DNA from: Dallia pectoralis | Taxonomy: Eukaryota; Chordata; Actinopteri; Esociformes; Umbridae | Assembly: GCA_029465975.1 (NCBI GenBank) | Contig: CM055737.1 | Span: forward strand, 19,059,502-19,123,501 | Length of the DNA: 64,000 nucleotides | Direction of reading: 5' to 3' | Part shown: piece after piece, positions 12,063-24,410 of the stretch | Layout: each line of letters starts with the position of its first letter | Position numbering within the stretch: the first letter of the stretch is position 1 | Program-made: the position numbers and the translations under genes | The notes under the pieces: model-generated | What the model saw: only the letters and a program-made list of their open reading frames with translations | Told to the model about the DNA's origin: nothing | Databases searched by the model: none

Positions 12063-15000
12063 GCTTACAACACTAGATATTCCTAGGCGGTCGCCTATCC
12101 AAGTACTGACCAAGCCCGACACTGTTTGGCTTCCGAGATCAGACGAGATCGGGCGTTTTCAGGGTGGTGTGGCCGTAAGCTATTAGAAAAGTTGAAATTA
12201 CAGCTCTTATTGATTTCTTCACTGCATAATTAACTTTTTGATTGTTTGTTTCTTCCCGCCAAGAAAATAACAAAATGCTTACAACACTAGATATTTCCAG
12301 GCGGTCTCCCATCCAAGTACTAACCAAGCCCGACCCTGTTTGGTTTCCGAGATCAGGCGTTTTCAGGGTGGTGTGGCCGTAGGCTATTAGAACATTTGAA
12401 AATACAGCTGTTATTGATTTCTTCACTGCATAATTAACTTTTTGATTGATTGTTTCTTCCCGCCAAGAAAATAACAAAATGCTTACAACACTAGATATTC
12501 CTAGGCGGTCTCCCATCCAAGTACTAACCAAGCCCGACCCTGCTTGGCTTCTGAGATCAGACGAGATCGGGCGATTTCAGGGTGGTGTGGCCATAAGCGA
12601 TAAGAGAAGTTGAAATTACAGCTCTTATTGATTTCTTCACTGCATAATTAACTTTTTGATTGATTGTTTCTTCCCGCCATGAAAATAACAAAATGCTTAC
12701 AACACTAGATATTCCTAGGCGGTCTCCCATCCAAGTACTAACCAAGCCCAACTCTGCTTGGCTTCCGAGATCAGACGAGATCGGGCGTTTTCAGGGTGGT
12801 GTGGCCGTAAGCTATTAGAAAAGTTGAAATTAAAGCTCTTATTGATTTCTTCACTGCATAATTAACTTTTTGATTGTTTGTTTCTTCCTGCCAAGAAAAT
12901 AACAAAATGCTTACAACACTAGATATTTCCAGGCGGTCTCCCATCCAAGTACTAACCAAGCCCGACCCTGTTTGGTTTCCGAGATCAGGCGTTTTCAGGG
13001 TGGTGTGGCCGTAGGGTATTAGAACATTTGAAAATACAGCTGTTATTGATTTCTTCACTGCATAATTAACTTTTTGATTGATTGTTTCTTCCCGCCAAGA
13101 AAATAACAATATGCTTACAACACTAGATATTCCTAGGCCGTCTCCCATCCAAGTACTAACCAAGCCCGACCCTGCTTGGCTTCCGAGATCAGACAAGATC
13201 GGGCGATTTCAGGGTGGTGTGGCCGTAAGCGATAAGAGAAGTTGAAATTACAGCTCTTATTGATTTCTTCACTGCATAATTAACTTTTTGATTGATTGTT
13301 TCTTCCCGCCATGAAAATAACAAAATGCTTACAACACTAGATATTCCTAGGCGGTCTCCCATCCAAGTACTAACAAAGCCCAACTCTGCTTGGCTTCCGA
13401 GATCAGACGAGATCGGGCGTTTTCAGGGTGGTGTGGCCGTAAGCTATTAGAAAAGTTGAAATTACAGCTCTTATTGATTTCTTCACTGCATAATTAACTT
13501 TTTGATTGATTGTTTCTTCCCGCCAAGAAAATAACAATATGCTTACAACACTAGATATTCCTAGGCGGTCTCCCATCCAAGTACTAACCAAGCCCGACCC
13601 TGCTTGGCTTCCAAGATCAGACGAGATCGGGCGTTTTCAGGGTGGTGTGGCCGTAAGCTATTAGAAAAGTTGAAATTACAGCTCTTATTGATTTCTTCAC
13701 TGCATAATTAACTTTTTGATTGTTTGTTTCTTCCCGCCAAGAAAATAACAAAAAGCTTACAACACTAGATATTCCCAGGCGGTCTCCCATCCAAGTACTA
13801 ACCAAGCCCGACCCTGTTTGGTTTCCGAGATCAGGCGTTTTCAGGGTGGTGTGGCCGTAGGGTATTAGAAAATTTGAAATTACAGCTGTTATTGATTTCT
13901 TCACTGCATAATTAACTTTTTGATTGTTTGTTTCTTCCTGCCAAGAAAATAACAAAATGCTTACAACACTAGATATTTCCAGGCGGTCTCCCATCCAAGT
14001 AGTAACCAAGCCCGACCCTGTTTGGTTTCCGAGATCAGGCGTTTTCAGGGTGGTGTGGCCGTAGGGTATTAGAACATTTGAAAATACAGCTGTTATTGAT
14101 TTCTTCACTGCATAATTAACTTTTTGATTGATTGTTTCTTCCCGCCAAGAAAATAACAAAATGCTTACAACACTAGATATTCCTAGGCGGTCTCCCATCC
14201 AAGTACTAACCAAGCCCAACCCTGCTTGGCTTCCGAGATCAGACGAGATCGGGCGTTTTTAGGGTGGTGTGGCCGTAAGCTATTAGACAAGTTGAAATTA
14301 CAGCTCTTATTGATTTCTTCACTGCATAATTCACTTTTTGATTGATTGTTTCTTCCCGCCATGAAAATAACAAAATGCTTACAACACTAGATATTCCAGG
14401 CGGTCTCCCATCCAAGTACTAACCAAGCCCGACCCTGTTTGGTTTCAGACGAGATCAGGCGTTTTCAGGGTGGTGTGGCCGTAGCTATTAGAACATTTGA
14501 AAATACAGCTGTTATTGATTTCTTCACTGCATAATTAACTTTTTGATTGATTGTTTCTTCCCGCCAAGAAAATAACAAAATGCTTACAACACTAGATATT
14601 CCTAGGCGGTCTCCCATCCAAGTACTAACCAAGCCCGACCCTGCTTGGCTTCCGAGATCAGACGAGATCGGGCGTTTTCAGGGTGGTGTGGCCGTAAGCT
14701 ATTAGAAAAGTTGAAATTACAGCTCTTATTGATTTCTTCACTGCATAATTAACTTTTTGATTGATTGTTTCTTCCCGCCAAGAAAATAACAAAATGCTTA
14801 CAACACTAGATATTCCCAGGCGGTCTCCCATCCAAGTACTAACCAAGCCCAACCCTGCTTGGCTTCCGAGATCAGACGAGATCGGGCGTTTTCAGGGTGG
14901 TGTGGCCGTAAGCTATTAGAAGAGTTGAAATTACAGCTCTTATTGATTTCTTCACTGCATAATTAACTTTTTGATTGATTGTTTCTTCCCGCCATGAAAA

Positions 15001-18000
15001 TAACAAAATGCTTACAACACTAGATATTCCTAGGCGGTCTCCCATCCAAGTACTAACCAAGCCCAACACTGCTTGGCTTCCGAGATCAGAAGAGATCGGG
15101 CGTTTTCAGGGTGGTGTGGCCGTAAGCTATTAGAAAAGTTGAAATTACAGCTCTTATTGATTTCTTCACTGCATAATTAACTTTTTGATTGATTGTTTCT
15201 TCCCGCCAAGAAAATAACAAAATGCTTACAACACTAGATATTCCTAGGCGGTCTCCCATCCAAGTACTAACCAAGCCCAACCCTGCTTGGCTTCCGAGAT
15301 CAGACGAGATCGGGCGTTTTCAGGGTGGTGTGGCCGTAAGCTATTAGAAAAGTTGAAATTACAGCTCTTATTGATTTCTTCACTGCATAATTAACTTTTT
15401 GATTGTTTGTTTCTTCCCGCCAAGAAAATAACAAAATGCTTACAACACTAGATATTTCCAGGCGGTCTCCCATCCAAGTACTAACCAAGCCCGACCCTGT
15501 TTGGTTTCCGAGATCAGGCGTTTTCAGGGTGGTGTGGCCGTAGGGTATTAGAACATTTGAAAATACAGCTGTTATTGATTTCTTCACTGCATAATTAACT
15601 TTTTGATTGATTGTTTCTTCCCGCCAAGAAAATAACAAAATGCTTACAACACTAGATATTCCTAGGCGGTCTCCCATCCAAGTACTAACCAAGCCCAACC
15701 CTGCTTGGCTTCCGAGATCAGACGAGATCGGGGTTTTCAGGGTGGTGTGGCCGTAAGCTATTAGAAAAGTTGAAATTACAGCTCTTATTGATTTCTTCAC
15801 TGCATAATTAACTTTTTGATTGTTTGTTTCTTCCCGCCAAGAAAATAACAAAATGCTTACAACACTAGATATTTCCAGGCGGTCTCCCATCCAAGTACTA
15901 ACCAAGCCCAACCCTGCTTGGCTTCCGAGATCAGACGAGATCGGGCGTTTTCAGGGTGGTGTGGCCGTAAGCTATTAGAAAAGTTGAAATTACAGCTCTT
16001 ATTGATTTCTTCACTGCATAATTAACTTTTTGATTGTTTGTTTCTTCCCGCCAAGAAAATAACAAAATGCTTACAACACTAGATATTCCAGGCGGTCTCC
16101 CATCCAAGTACTAACCAAGCCCGACCCTGCTTGGCTTCCGAGATCAGACGAGATCGGGCGTTTTCAGGGTGGTGTGGCCGTAAGCTATTAGAACAAGTTG
16201 AAATTACAGCTCTTATTGATTTCTTCACTGCATAATTAACTTTTTGATTGATTGTTTCTTCCCGCCAAGAAAATAACAAAATGCTTACAACACTAGATAT
16301 TCCTAGGCGGTCTCCCATCCAAGTACTAACCAAGCCCAACCCTGCTTGGCTTCCGAGATCAGACGAGATCGGGCGTTTTCAGGGTGGTGTGGCCGTAGCT
16401 ATTAGAAAGTTGAAATTACAGCTCTTATTGATTTCTTCACTGCATAATTAACTTTTTGATTGATTGTTTCTTCCCGCCAAGAAAATAACAAAATGCTTAC
16501 AACACTAGATATTCCTAGGCGGTCTCCCATCCAAGTACTAACCAAGCCCAACCCTGCTTAGCTTCCGAGATCAGACGAGATCAGGCGTTTTCAGGGTGGT
16601 GTGGCCGTAAGCTATTAGAAAAGTTGAAATTACAGCTCTTATTGATTTCTTCACTGCATAATTAACTTTTTGATTGTTTGTTTCTTCCTGCCAAGAAAAT
16701 AACAAAATGCTTACAACACTAGATATTTCCAGGCGGTCTCCCATCCAAGTACTAACCAAGCCCAACCCTGCTTGGCTTCCGAGATCAGACGAGATCAGGC
16801 GTTTTCAGGGTGGTGTGGCCGTAAGCTATTAGAAAAGTTGAAATTACAGCTCTTATTGATTTCTTCACTGCATAATTAACTTTTTGATTGTTTGTTTCTT
16901 CCCGCCAAGAAAATAACAAAATGCTTACAACACTAGATATTTCCAGGCGGTCTCCCATCCAAGTACTAACCAAGCCCGACCCTGTTTGGTTTCCGAGATC
17001 AGGCGTTTTCAGGGTGGTGTGGCCGTAGGGTATTAGAACATTTGAAAATACAGCTGTTATTGATTTCTTCACTGCATAATTAACTTTTTGATTGATTGTT
17101 TCTTCCCGCCAAGAAAATAACAAAATGCTTACAACACTAGATATTCCTAGGCGGTCTCCCATCCAAGTACTAACCAAGCCCGACCCTGCTTGGCTTCCGA
17201 GATCAGACGAGATCGGGCGTTTTCAGGGTGGTGTGGCCGTAAGCTATTAGACAAGTTGAAATTACAGCTCTTATTGATTTCTTCACTGCATAATTAACTT
17301 TTTGATTGATTGTTTCTTCCCGCCAAGAAAATAACAAAATGCTTACAACACTAGATATTCCTAGGCGGTCTCCCATCCAAGTACTAACCAAGCCCAACCC
17401 TGCTTGGCTTCCGAGATCAGACGAGATCGGGCGTTTTCAGGGTGGTGTGGCCGTAAGCTATTAGAAAGTTGAAATTACAGCTCTTATTGATTTCTTCACT
17501 GCATAATTAACTTTTTGATTGTTTGTTTCTTCCTGCCAAGAAAATAACAAAATGCTTACAACACTAGATATTTCCAGGCGGTCTCCCATCCAAGTACTAA
17601 CCAAGCCCGACCCTGTTTGGTGTCCGAGATCAGGCGTTTTCAGGGTGGTGTGGCCGTAGGGTATTAGAACATTTGAAAATACAGCTGTTATTGATTTCTT
17701 CACTGCATAATTAACTTTTTGATTGATTGTTTCTTCCCGCCAAGAAAATAACAATATGCTTACAACACTAGATATTCCTAGGCCGTCTCCCATCCAAGTA
17801 CTAACCAAGCCCGACCCTGCTTGGCTTCCGAGATCAGACAAGATCGGGCGATTTCAGGGTGGTGTGGCCGTAAGCGATAAGAGAAGTTGAAATTACAGCT
17901 CTTATTGATTTCTTCACTGCATAATTAACTTTTTGATTGATTGTTTCTTCCCGCCATGAAAATAACAAAATGCTTACAACACTAGATATTCCTAGGCGGT

Positions 18001-18303
18001 CTCCCATCCAAGTACTAACAAAGCCCAACTCTGCTTGGCTTCCGAGATCAGACGAGATCGGGCGTTTTCAGGGTGGTGTGGCCGTAAGCTATTAGAAAAG
18101 TTGAAATTACAGCTCTTATTGATTTCTTCACTGCATATTTAACTTTTTGATTGATTGTTTCTTCCCGCCAAGAAAATAACAATATGCTTACAACACTAGA
18201 TATTCCTAGGCGGTCTCCCATCCAAGTACTAACCAAGCCCGACCCTGCTTGGCTTCCAAGGTCAGACGAGATCGGGCGTTTTCAGGGTGGTGTGGCCGTA
18301 AGC
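12063..18303 (-). rRNA. 5S rRNA genes, block B part 2 (30 copies)
   Basis: Left edge:length: 12063:118, 12277:108, 12481:118, 12695:118, 12909:108, 13113:118, 13327:118, 13541:118, 13755:108, 13959:108, 14163:118, 14377:109, 14582:118, 14796:118, 15010:118, 15224:118, 15438:108, 15642:117, 15855:118, 16069:117, 16283:117, 16495:118, 16709:118, 16923:108, 17127:118, 17341:118, 17554:108, 17758:118, 17972:118, 18186:118. 12063 has the box C double substitution. 14377 has a different, 7-nt deletion at the same hotspot plus two 1-nt losses. 13755 ends AAAAAGC instead of AAAATGC next to its terminator, a private change shared with the copy at 18399. Confidence 0.93.
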
Positions 18304-18924
18304 TATTAGAAAGTTGAAATTACAGCTCTTATTGATTTCTTCACTGCATAATTAACTTTTTGATTGTTTGTTTCTTCCCGCCAAGAAAATAACAAAAAGC
18401 TTACAACACTAGATATTCCCAGGCGGTCTCCCATCCAAGTACTAACCAAGCCCGACCCTGTTTGGTTTCCGAGATCAGGCGTTTTCAGGGTGGTGTGGCC
18501 GTAGGGTATTAGAAAATTTGAAATTACAGCTGTTATTGATTTCTTCACTGCATAATTAACTTTTTGATTGTTTGTTTCTTCCTGCCAAGAAAATAACAAA
18601 ATGCTTACAACACTAGATATTTCCAGGCGGTCTCCCATCCAAGTAGTAACCAAGCCCGACCCTGTTTGGTTTCCGAGATCAGGCGTTTTCAGGGTGGTGT
18701 GGCCGTAGGGTATTAGAACATTTGAAAATACAGCTGTTATTGATTTCTTCACTGCATAATTAACTTTTTGATTGATTGTTTCTTCCCGCCAAGAAAATAA
18801 CAAAATGCTTACAACACTAGATATTCCTAGGCGGTCTCCCATCCAAGTACTAACCAAGCCCGACCCTGCTTGGCTTCCGAGATCAGACGAGATCGGGCGT
18901 TTTCAGGGTGGTGTGGCCGTAAGC
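13113..18924 (-). repeat. Duplicated segment, offset 4645 bp (22 units)
   Basis: Units 13113-14280 match 17758-18924. Shared private marks are AACAATATGC, GATCAGACAAG, CTAACAAAGCCC, CCAAG at the 13610/18250 gene, AAAAAGC at the terminator and GTAGTAACC in box C. One copy has CCAAGGTC and CATATTTAAC, which the other lacks, so the duplication has begun to diverge. Confidence 0.85.
14377..14485 (-). pseudogene. 5S rRNA copy, 7-nt deletion class
   Basis: Plus strand TTGGTTTCAGACGAGATCAGGCG: this copy loses the 3' GATCTCGG half of the repeat (core about 41-47) rather than the 5' half. It removes the 3' strand of helix III. It also has GTAGC for GTAAGC at its 5' end. The same class is at 20080, 26423 and 48923. 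Confidence 0.8.
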
Positions 18925-20079
18925 TATTAGACAAGTTGAAATTACAGCTCTTATTGATTTCTTCACTGCATAATTCACTTTTTGATTGATTGTTTCTTCC
19001 CGCCATGAAAATAACAAAATGCTTACAACACTAGATATTTCCAGGCGGTCTCCCATCCAAGTAGTAACCAAGCCCGACCCTGTTTGGTTTCCGAGATCAG
19101 GCGTTTTCAGGGTGGTGTGGCCGTAGGGTATTAGAACATTTGAAAATACAGCTGTTATTGATTTCTTCACTGCATAATTAACTTTTTGATTGATTGTTTC
19201 TTCCCGCCAAGAAAATAACAAAATGCTTACAACACTAGATATTCCTAGGCGGTCTCCCATCCAAGTACTAACCAAGCCCGACCCTGCTTGGCTTCCGAGA
19301 TCAGACGAGATCGGGCGTTTTCAGGGTGGTGTGGCCGTAAGCTATTAGACAAGTTGAAATTACAGCTCTTATTGATTTCTTCACTGCATAATTAACTTTT
19401 TGATTGATTGTTTCTTCCCGCCTTGAAAATAACAAAATGCTTACAACACTAGATATTCCCAGGCGGTCTCCCATCCAAGTACTAACCAAGCCCAACCCTG
19501 CTTGGCTTCCGAGATCAGACGAGATCGGGCGTTTTCAGGGTGGTGTGGCCGTAAGCTATTAGAAGAGTTGAAATTACAGCTGTTATTGATTTCTTCACTG
19601 CATAATTAACTTTTTGATTGATTGTTTCTTCCCGCCATGAAAAAAACAAAATGCTTATAACACTAGATATTCCTAGGCGGTCTCCCATCCAAGTACTAAC
19701 CAAGCCCAACACTGCTTGGCTTCCGAGATCAGAAGAGATCGGGCGTTTTCAGGGTGGTGTGGCCGTAAGCGATAAGACAAGTTGAAATTACAGCTCTTAT
19801 TGATTTCTTCACTGCATAATTAACTTTTTGATTGATTGTTTCTTCCCGCCAAGAAAATAACAAAATGCTTACAACACTAGATATTCCTAGGCGGTCTCCC
19901 ATCCAAGTACTAACCAAGCCCAACCCTGCTTAGCTTCCGACATCAGACGAGATCGGGCGTTTTCAGGGTGGTGTGGCCATAAGCAATTAGAAAGTTGAAA
20001 TTACAGCTCTTATTGATTTCTTCACTGCATAATTAACTTTTTGATTGTTTGTTTCTTCCCGCCAAGAAAATAACAAAAT

Positions 20080-20190
20080 GCTTACAACACTAGATATTTC
20101 CAGGCGGTCTCCCATCCAAGTACTAACCAAGCCCGACCCTGTTTGGTTTCAGACGAGATCAGGCGTTTTCAGGGTGGTGTGGCCGTAGGG
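20080..20190 (-). pseudogene. 5S rRNA copy, 7-nt deletion class with CCCTAC 5' end
   Basis: A 111-nt core with the same TTTCAGACGAGATC junction as 14377. The 5' end is of the broken CCCTAC type, normally found with the 10-nt deletion, which suggests recombination between classes. Confidence 0.8.
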
Positions 20191-20928
20191 TATTAGAACA
20201 TTTGAAAATACAGCTGTTATTGATTTCTTCACTGCATAATTAACTTTTTGATTGATTGTTTCTTCCCGCCATGAAAATAACAAAATGCTTACAACACTAG
20301 ATATTCCTAGGCGGTCTCCCATCCAAGTACTAAGCAAGCCCAACCCTGCTTAGCTTCCGACATCAGACGAGATCAGGGGTTTTCAGGGTGGTGTGGCCGT
20401 AAGCTATTAGAAAAGTTGAAATTACAGCTCTTATTGATTTCTTCACTGCATAATTAACTTTTTGATTGTTTGTTTCTTCCTGCCAAGAAAATAACAAAAT
20501 GCTTACAACACTAGATATTTCCAGGCGGTCTCCCATCCAAGTACTAACCAAGCCCAACCCTGCTTGGCTTCCGAGATCAGACGAGAACAGGCGTTTTCAG
20601 GGTGGTGTGGCCGTAAGCTATTAGAAAAGTTGAAATTACAGCTCTTATTGATTTCTTCACTGCATAATTAACTTTTTGATTGTTTGTTTCTTCCCGCCAA
20701 GAAAATAACAAAATGCTTACAACACTAGATATTTCCAGGCGGTCTCCCATCCAAGTACTAACCAAGCCCGACCCTGCTTGGCTTCCGAGATCAGACGAGA
20801 TCGGGCGTTTTCAGGGTGGTGTGGCCGTAAGCTATTAGACAAGTTGAAATTACAGCTCTTATTGATTTCTTCACTGCATAATTAACTTTTTGATTGATTG
20901 TTTCTTCCCGCCATGAAAATAACAAAAT

Positions 20929-21038
20929 GCTTACAACACTAGATATTCCTAGGCGGTCTCCCATCCAAGTACTAACCAAGCCCAACCCTGCTTGGCTTCC
21001 GAGATCAGACGTTTTTTCAGGGTGGTGTGGCCGTAAGC
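20929..21038 (-). pseudogene. 5S rRNA copy with 8-nt loss and extra T run
   Basis: Plus strand GAGATCAGACGTTTTTTCAGG: 8 nt lost and the neighbouring T run expanded to six. The 5' half of helix III is missing. The minus-strand RNA would gain an A run between helices II and III. Confidence 0.8.
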
Positions 21039-21980
21039 TATTAGAAGAGTTGAAATTACAGCTGTTATTGATTTCTTCACTGCATAATTAACTTTTTGAT
21101 TGATTGTTTCTTCCCGCCATGAAAATAACAAAATGCTTACAACACTAGATATTCCTAGGCGGTCTCCCATCCAAGTACTAACCAAGCCCAACCCTGCTTG
21201 GCTTCCGAGATCAGACGAGATCAGGCGTTTTCAGGGTGGTGTGGCCGTAAGCTATTAGAAAAGTTGAAATTACAGCTCTTATTGATTTCTTCACTGCATA
21301 ATTAACTTTTTGATTGTTTGTTTCTTCCTGCCAAGAAAATAACAAAATGCTTACAACACTAGATATTTCCAGGCGGTCTCCCATCCAAGTACTAACCAAG
21401 CCCAACCCTGCTTGGCTTCCGAGATCAGACGAGAACAGGCGTTTTCAGGGTGGTGTGGCCGTAAGCTATTAGAAAAGTTGAAATTACAGCTCTTATTGAT
21501 TTCTTCACTGCATAATTAACTTTTTGATTGTTTGTTTCTTCCCGCCAAGAAAATAACAAAATGCTTACAACACTAGATATTTCCAGGCGGTCTCCCATCC
21601 AAGTACTAACCAAGCCCGACCCTGTTTGGTTTCCGAGATCAGGCGTTTTCAGGGTGGTGTGGCCGTAGGGTATTAGAACATTTGAAAATACAGCTGTTAT
21701 TGATTTCTTCACTGCATAATTAACTTTTTGATTGATTGTTTCTTCCCGCCAAGAAAATAACAAAATGCTTACAACACTAGATATTCCTAGGCGGTCTCCC
21801 ATCCAAGTACTAACCAAGCCCGACCCTGCTTGGCTTCCGAGATCAGACGAGATCGGGCGTTTTCAGGGTGGTGTGGCCGTAAGCTATTAGACAAGTTGAA
21901 ATTACAGCTCTTATTGATTTCTTCACTGCATAATTCACTTTTTGATTGATTGTTTCTTCCCGCCAAGAAAATAACAAAAT

Positions 21981-22087
21981 GCTTACAACACTAGATATTC
22001 CTAGGCGGTCGCCTATCCAAGTACTAACCAAGCCCGACCCTGCTTGGCTTCCGAGATCAGACGAGATCGGGCGGTGTGGCCGTAAGC
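21981..22087 (-). pseudogene. 5S rRNA copy with 11-nt loss near the 5' end, box C variant
   Basis: Plus strand GGGCGGTGTGGCC replaces GGGCGTTTTCAGGGTGGTGTGGCC, deleting core about 15-26 and with it the 5' strand of helix II. It also carries the box C double change. The junction lies at a short GCG/GGTG repeat. The same deletion is at 60155 and 60979. Confidence 0.82.
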
Positions 22088-23233
22088 TATTAGACAAGTT
22101 GAAATTACAGCTCTTATTGATTTCTTCACTGCATAATTCACTTTTTGATTGATTGTTTCTTCCCGCCATGAAAATAACAAAATGCTTACAACACTAGATA
22201 TTCCCAGGCGGTCTCCCATCCAAGTACTAACCAAGCCCAACCCTGCTTGGCTTCCGAGATCAGACGAGATCGGGCGTTTTCAGGGTGGTGTGGCCGTAAG
22301 CTATTAGAAGAGTTGAAATTACAGCTGTTATTGATTTCTTCACTGCGTAATTAACTTTTTGATAGATTGTTTCTTCCCGCCAAGAAAATAACAAAATGCT
22401 TACAACACTAGATATTCCTAGGCGGTCGCCTATCCAAGTACTAACCAAGCCCGACCCTGCTTGGCTTCCGAGATCGGGCGTTTTCAGGGTGGTGTGGCCG
22501 TAAGCGATAAGACAAGTTGAAATTACAGCTCTTATTGATTTCTTCACTGCATAATTAACTTTTTGATTGATTGTTTCTTCCCGCCATGAAAATAACAAAA
22601 TGCTTACAACACTAGATATGCCTAGGCGGTCTCCCATCCAAGTACTAACCAAGCCCAACCCTGCTTAGCTTCCGACATCAGACGAGAACAGGCGTTTTCA
22701 GGGTGGTGTGGCCGTAAGCTATTAGAAAAGTTGAAATTACAGCTCTTATTGATTTCTTCACTGCATAATTAACTTTTTGATTGTTTGTTTCTTCCCGCCA
22801 AGAAAATAACAAAATGCTTACAACACTAGATATTTCCAGGCGGTCTCCCATCCAAGTACTAACCAAGCCCGACCCTGTTTGGTTTCCGAGATCAGGCGTT
22901 TTCAGGGTGGTGTGGCCGTAGGGTATTAGAACATTTGAAAATACAGCTGTTATTGATTTCTTCACTGCATAATTAACTTTTTGATTGATTGTTTCTTCCC
23001 GCCAAGAAAATAACAAAATGCTTAAAACACTAGATATTCCTAGGCGGTCTCCCATCCAAGTACTAACCAAGCCCGACCCTGCTTGGCTTCCGAGATCAGA
23101 CGAGATCGGGCGTTTTCAGGGTGGTGTGGCCGTAAGCTATTAGACAAGTTGAAATTACAGCTCTTATTGATTTCTTCACTGCATAATTCACTTTTTGATT
23201 GATTGTTTCTTCCCGCCATGAAAATAACAAAAT

Positions 23234-24088
23234 GCTTACAACACTAGATATTCCCAGGCGGTCTCCCATCCAAGTACTAACCAAGCCCAACCCTGCTTGG
23301 CTTCCGAGATCAGACGAGATCGGTCGTTTTCAGGGTGGTGTGGCCGTAAGCTATTAGAAGAGTTGAAATTACAGCTGTTATTGATTTCTTCACTGCGTAA
23401 TTAACTTTTTGATAGATTGTTTCTTCCCGCCAAGAAAATAACAAAATGCTTACAACACTAGATATTCCTAGGCGGTCGCCTATCCAAGTACTAACCAAGC
23501 CCGACCCTGCTTGGCTTCCGAGATCAGACGAGATCGGGCGTTTTCAGGGTGGTGTGGCCGTAAGCTATTAGACAAGTTGAAATTACAGCTCTTATTGATT
23601 TCTTCACTGCATAATTCACTTTTTGATTGATTGTTTCTTCCCGCCATGAAAATAACAAAATGCTTACAACACTAGATATTCCCAGGCGGTCTCCCATCCA
23701 AGTACTAACCAAGCCCAACCCTGCTTGGCTTCCGAGATCAGACGAGATCGGGCGTTTTCAGGGTGGTGTGGCCGTAAGCTATTAGAAGAGTTGAAATTAC
23801 AGCTGTTATTGATTTCTTCACTGCGTAATTAACTTTTTGATAGATTGTTTCTTCCCGCCAAGAAAATAACAAAATGCTTACAACACTAGATATTCCTAGG
23901 CGGTCGCCTATCCAAGTACTAACCAAGCCCGACCCTGCTTGGCTTCCGAGATCAGACGAGATCGGGCGTTTTCAGGGTGGTGTGGCCGTAGCGATAAGAC
24001 AAGTTGAAATTACAGCTCTTATTGATTTCTTCACAGCATAATTAACTTTTTGATTGATTGTTTCTTCCCGCCATGAAAATAACAAAAT
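23234..24088 (-). repeat. Two-unit repeat, 428 bp
   Basis: A normal copy with CACTTTTTG spacer plus a box C variant with GCGTAATTAAC spacer occur as a pair at 23234 and 23662, and again at 25353 and 25781, offset 428 bp each time. This is the smallest higher-order repeat in the window. Confidence 0.83.
23448..23565 (-). rRNA. 5S rRNA gene, box C double-substitution subfamily
   Basis: Full-length 118-nt core with GGATAGGCGACC in place of GGATGGGAGACC, i.e. G85A and A88C inside box C, the main TFIIIA contact segment. All other pairing segments are intact. The downstream spacer has CAATCTATCA instead of CAATCAATCA, a mark that accompanies most copies of this subfamily. It alternates with normal copies at a 428-bp period here. 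Whether it is expressed cannot be told from sequence. Confidence 0.85.
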
Positions 24089-24302
24089 GCTTACAACACT
24101 AGATATTCCTAGGCGGTCTCCCATCCAAGTACTAACCAAGCCCAACCCTGCTTAGCTTCCGACATCAGACGAGATCAGGCGTTTTCAGGGTGGTTTGGCC
24201 GTAAGCTATTAGAAAAGTTGAATTTACAGCTCTTATTGATTTCTTCACTGCATAATTAACTTTTTGATTGTTTGTTTCTTCCTGCCAAGAAAATAACAAA
24301 AT

Positions 24303-24410
24303 GCTTACAACACTAGATATTTCCAGGCGGTCTCCCATCCAAGTACTAACCAAGCCCGACCCTGTTTGGTTTCCGAGATCAGGCGTTTTCAGGGTGGTGT
24401 GGCCGTAGGG
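24303..24410 (-). pseudogene. 5S rRNA pseudogene, representative loop C deletion copy
   Basis: The 108-nt core lacks 10 nt in the GATCTCG-TCT-GATCTCG segment (core 30-40). In the normal RNA C29-A32 pairs with U45-G48 around a 12-nt loop; here the same stem would have a 2-nt loop, which cannot form, so loop C, a binding site for ribosomal protein uL5/L11, is gone. The 5' end is CCCTAC instead of GCTTAC, breaking two of six helix I pairs. Box A has G51A and G56A. Box C is intact, so weak transcription cannot be excluded. The same combination is shared by most 204-bp units. I infer a pseudogene family that has spread with the array. Confidence 0.85.
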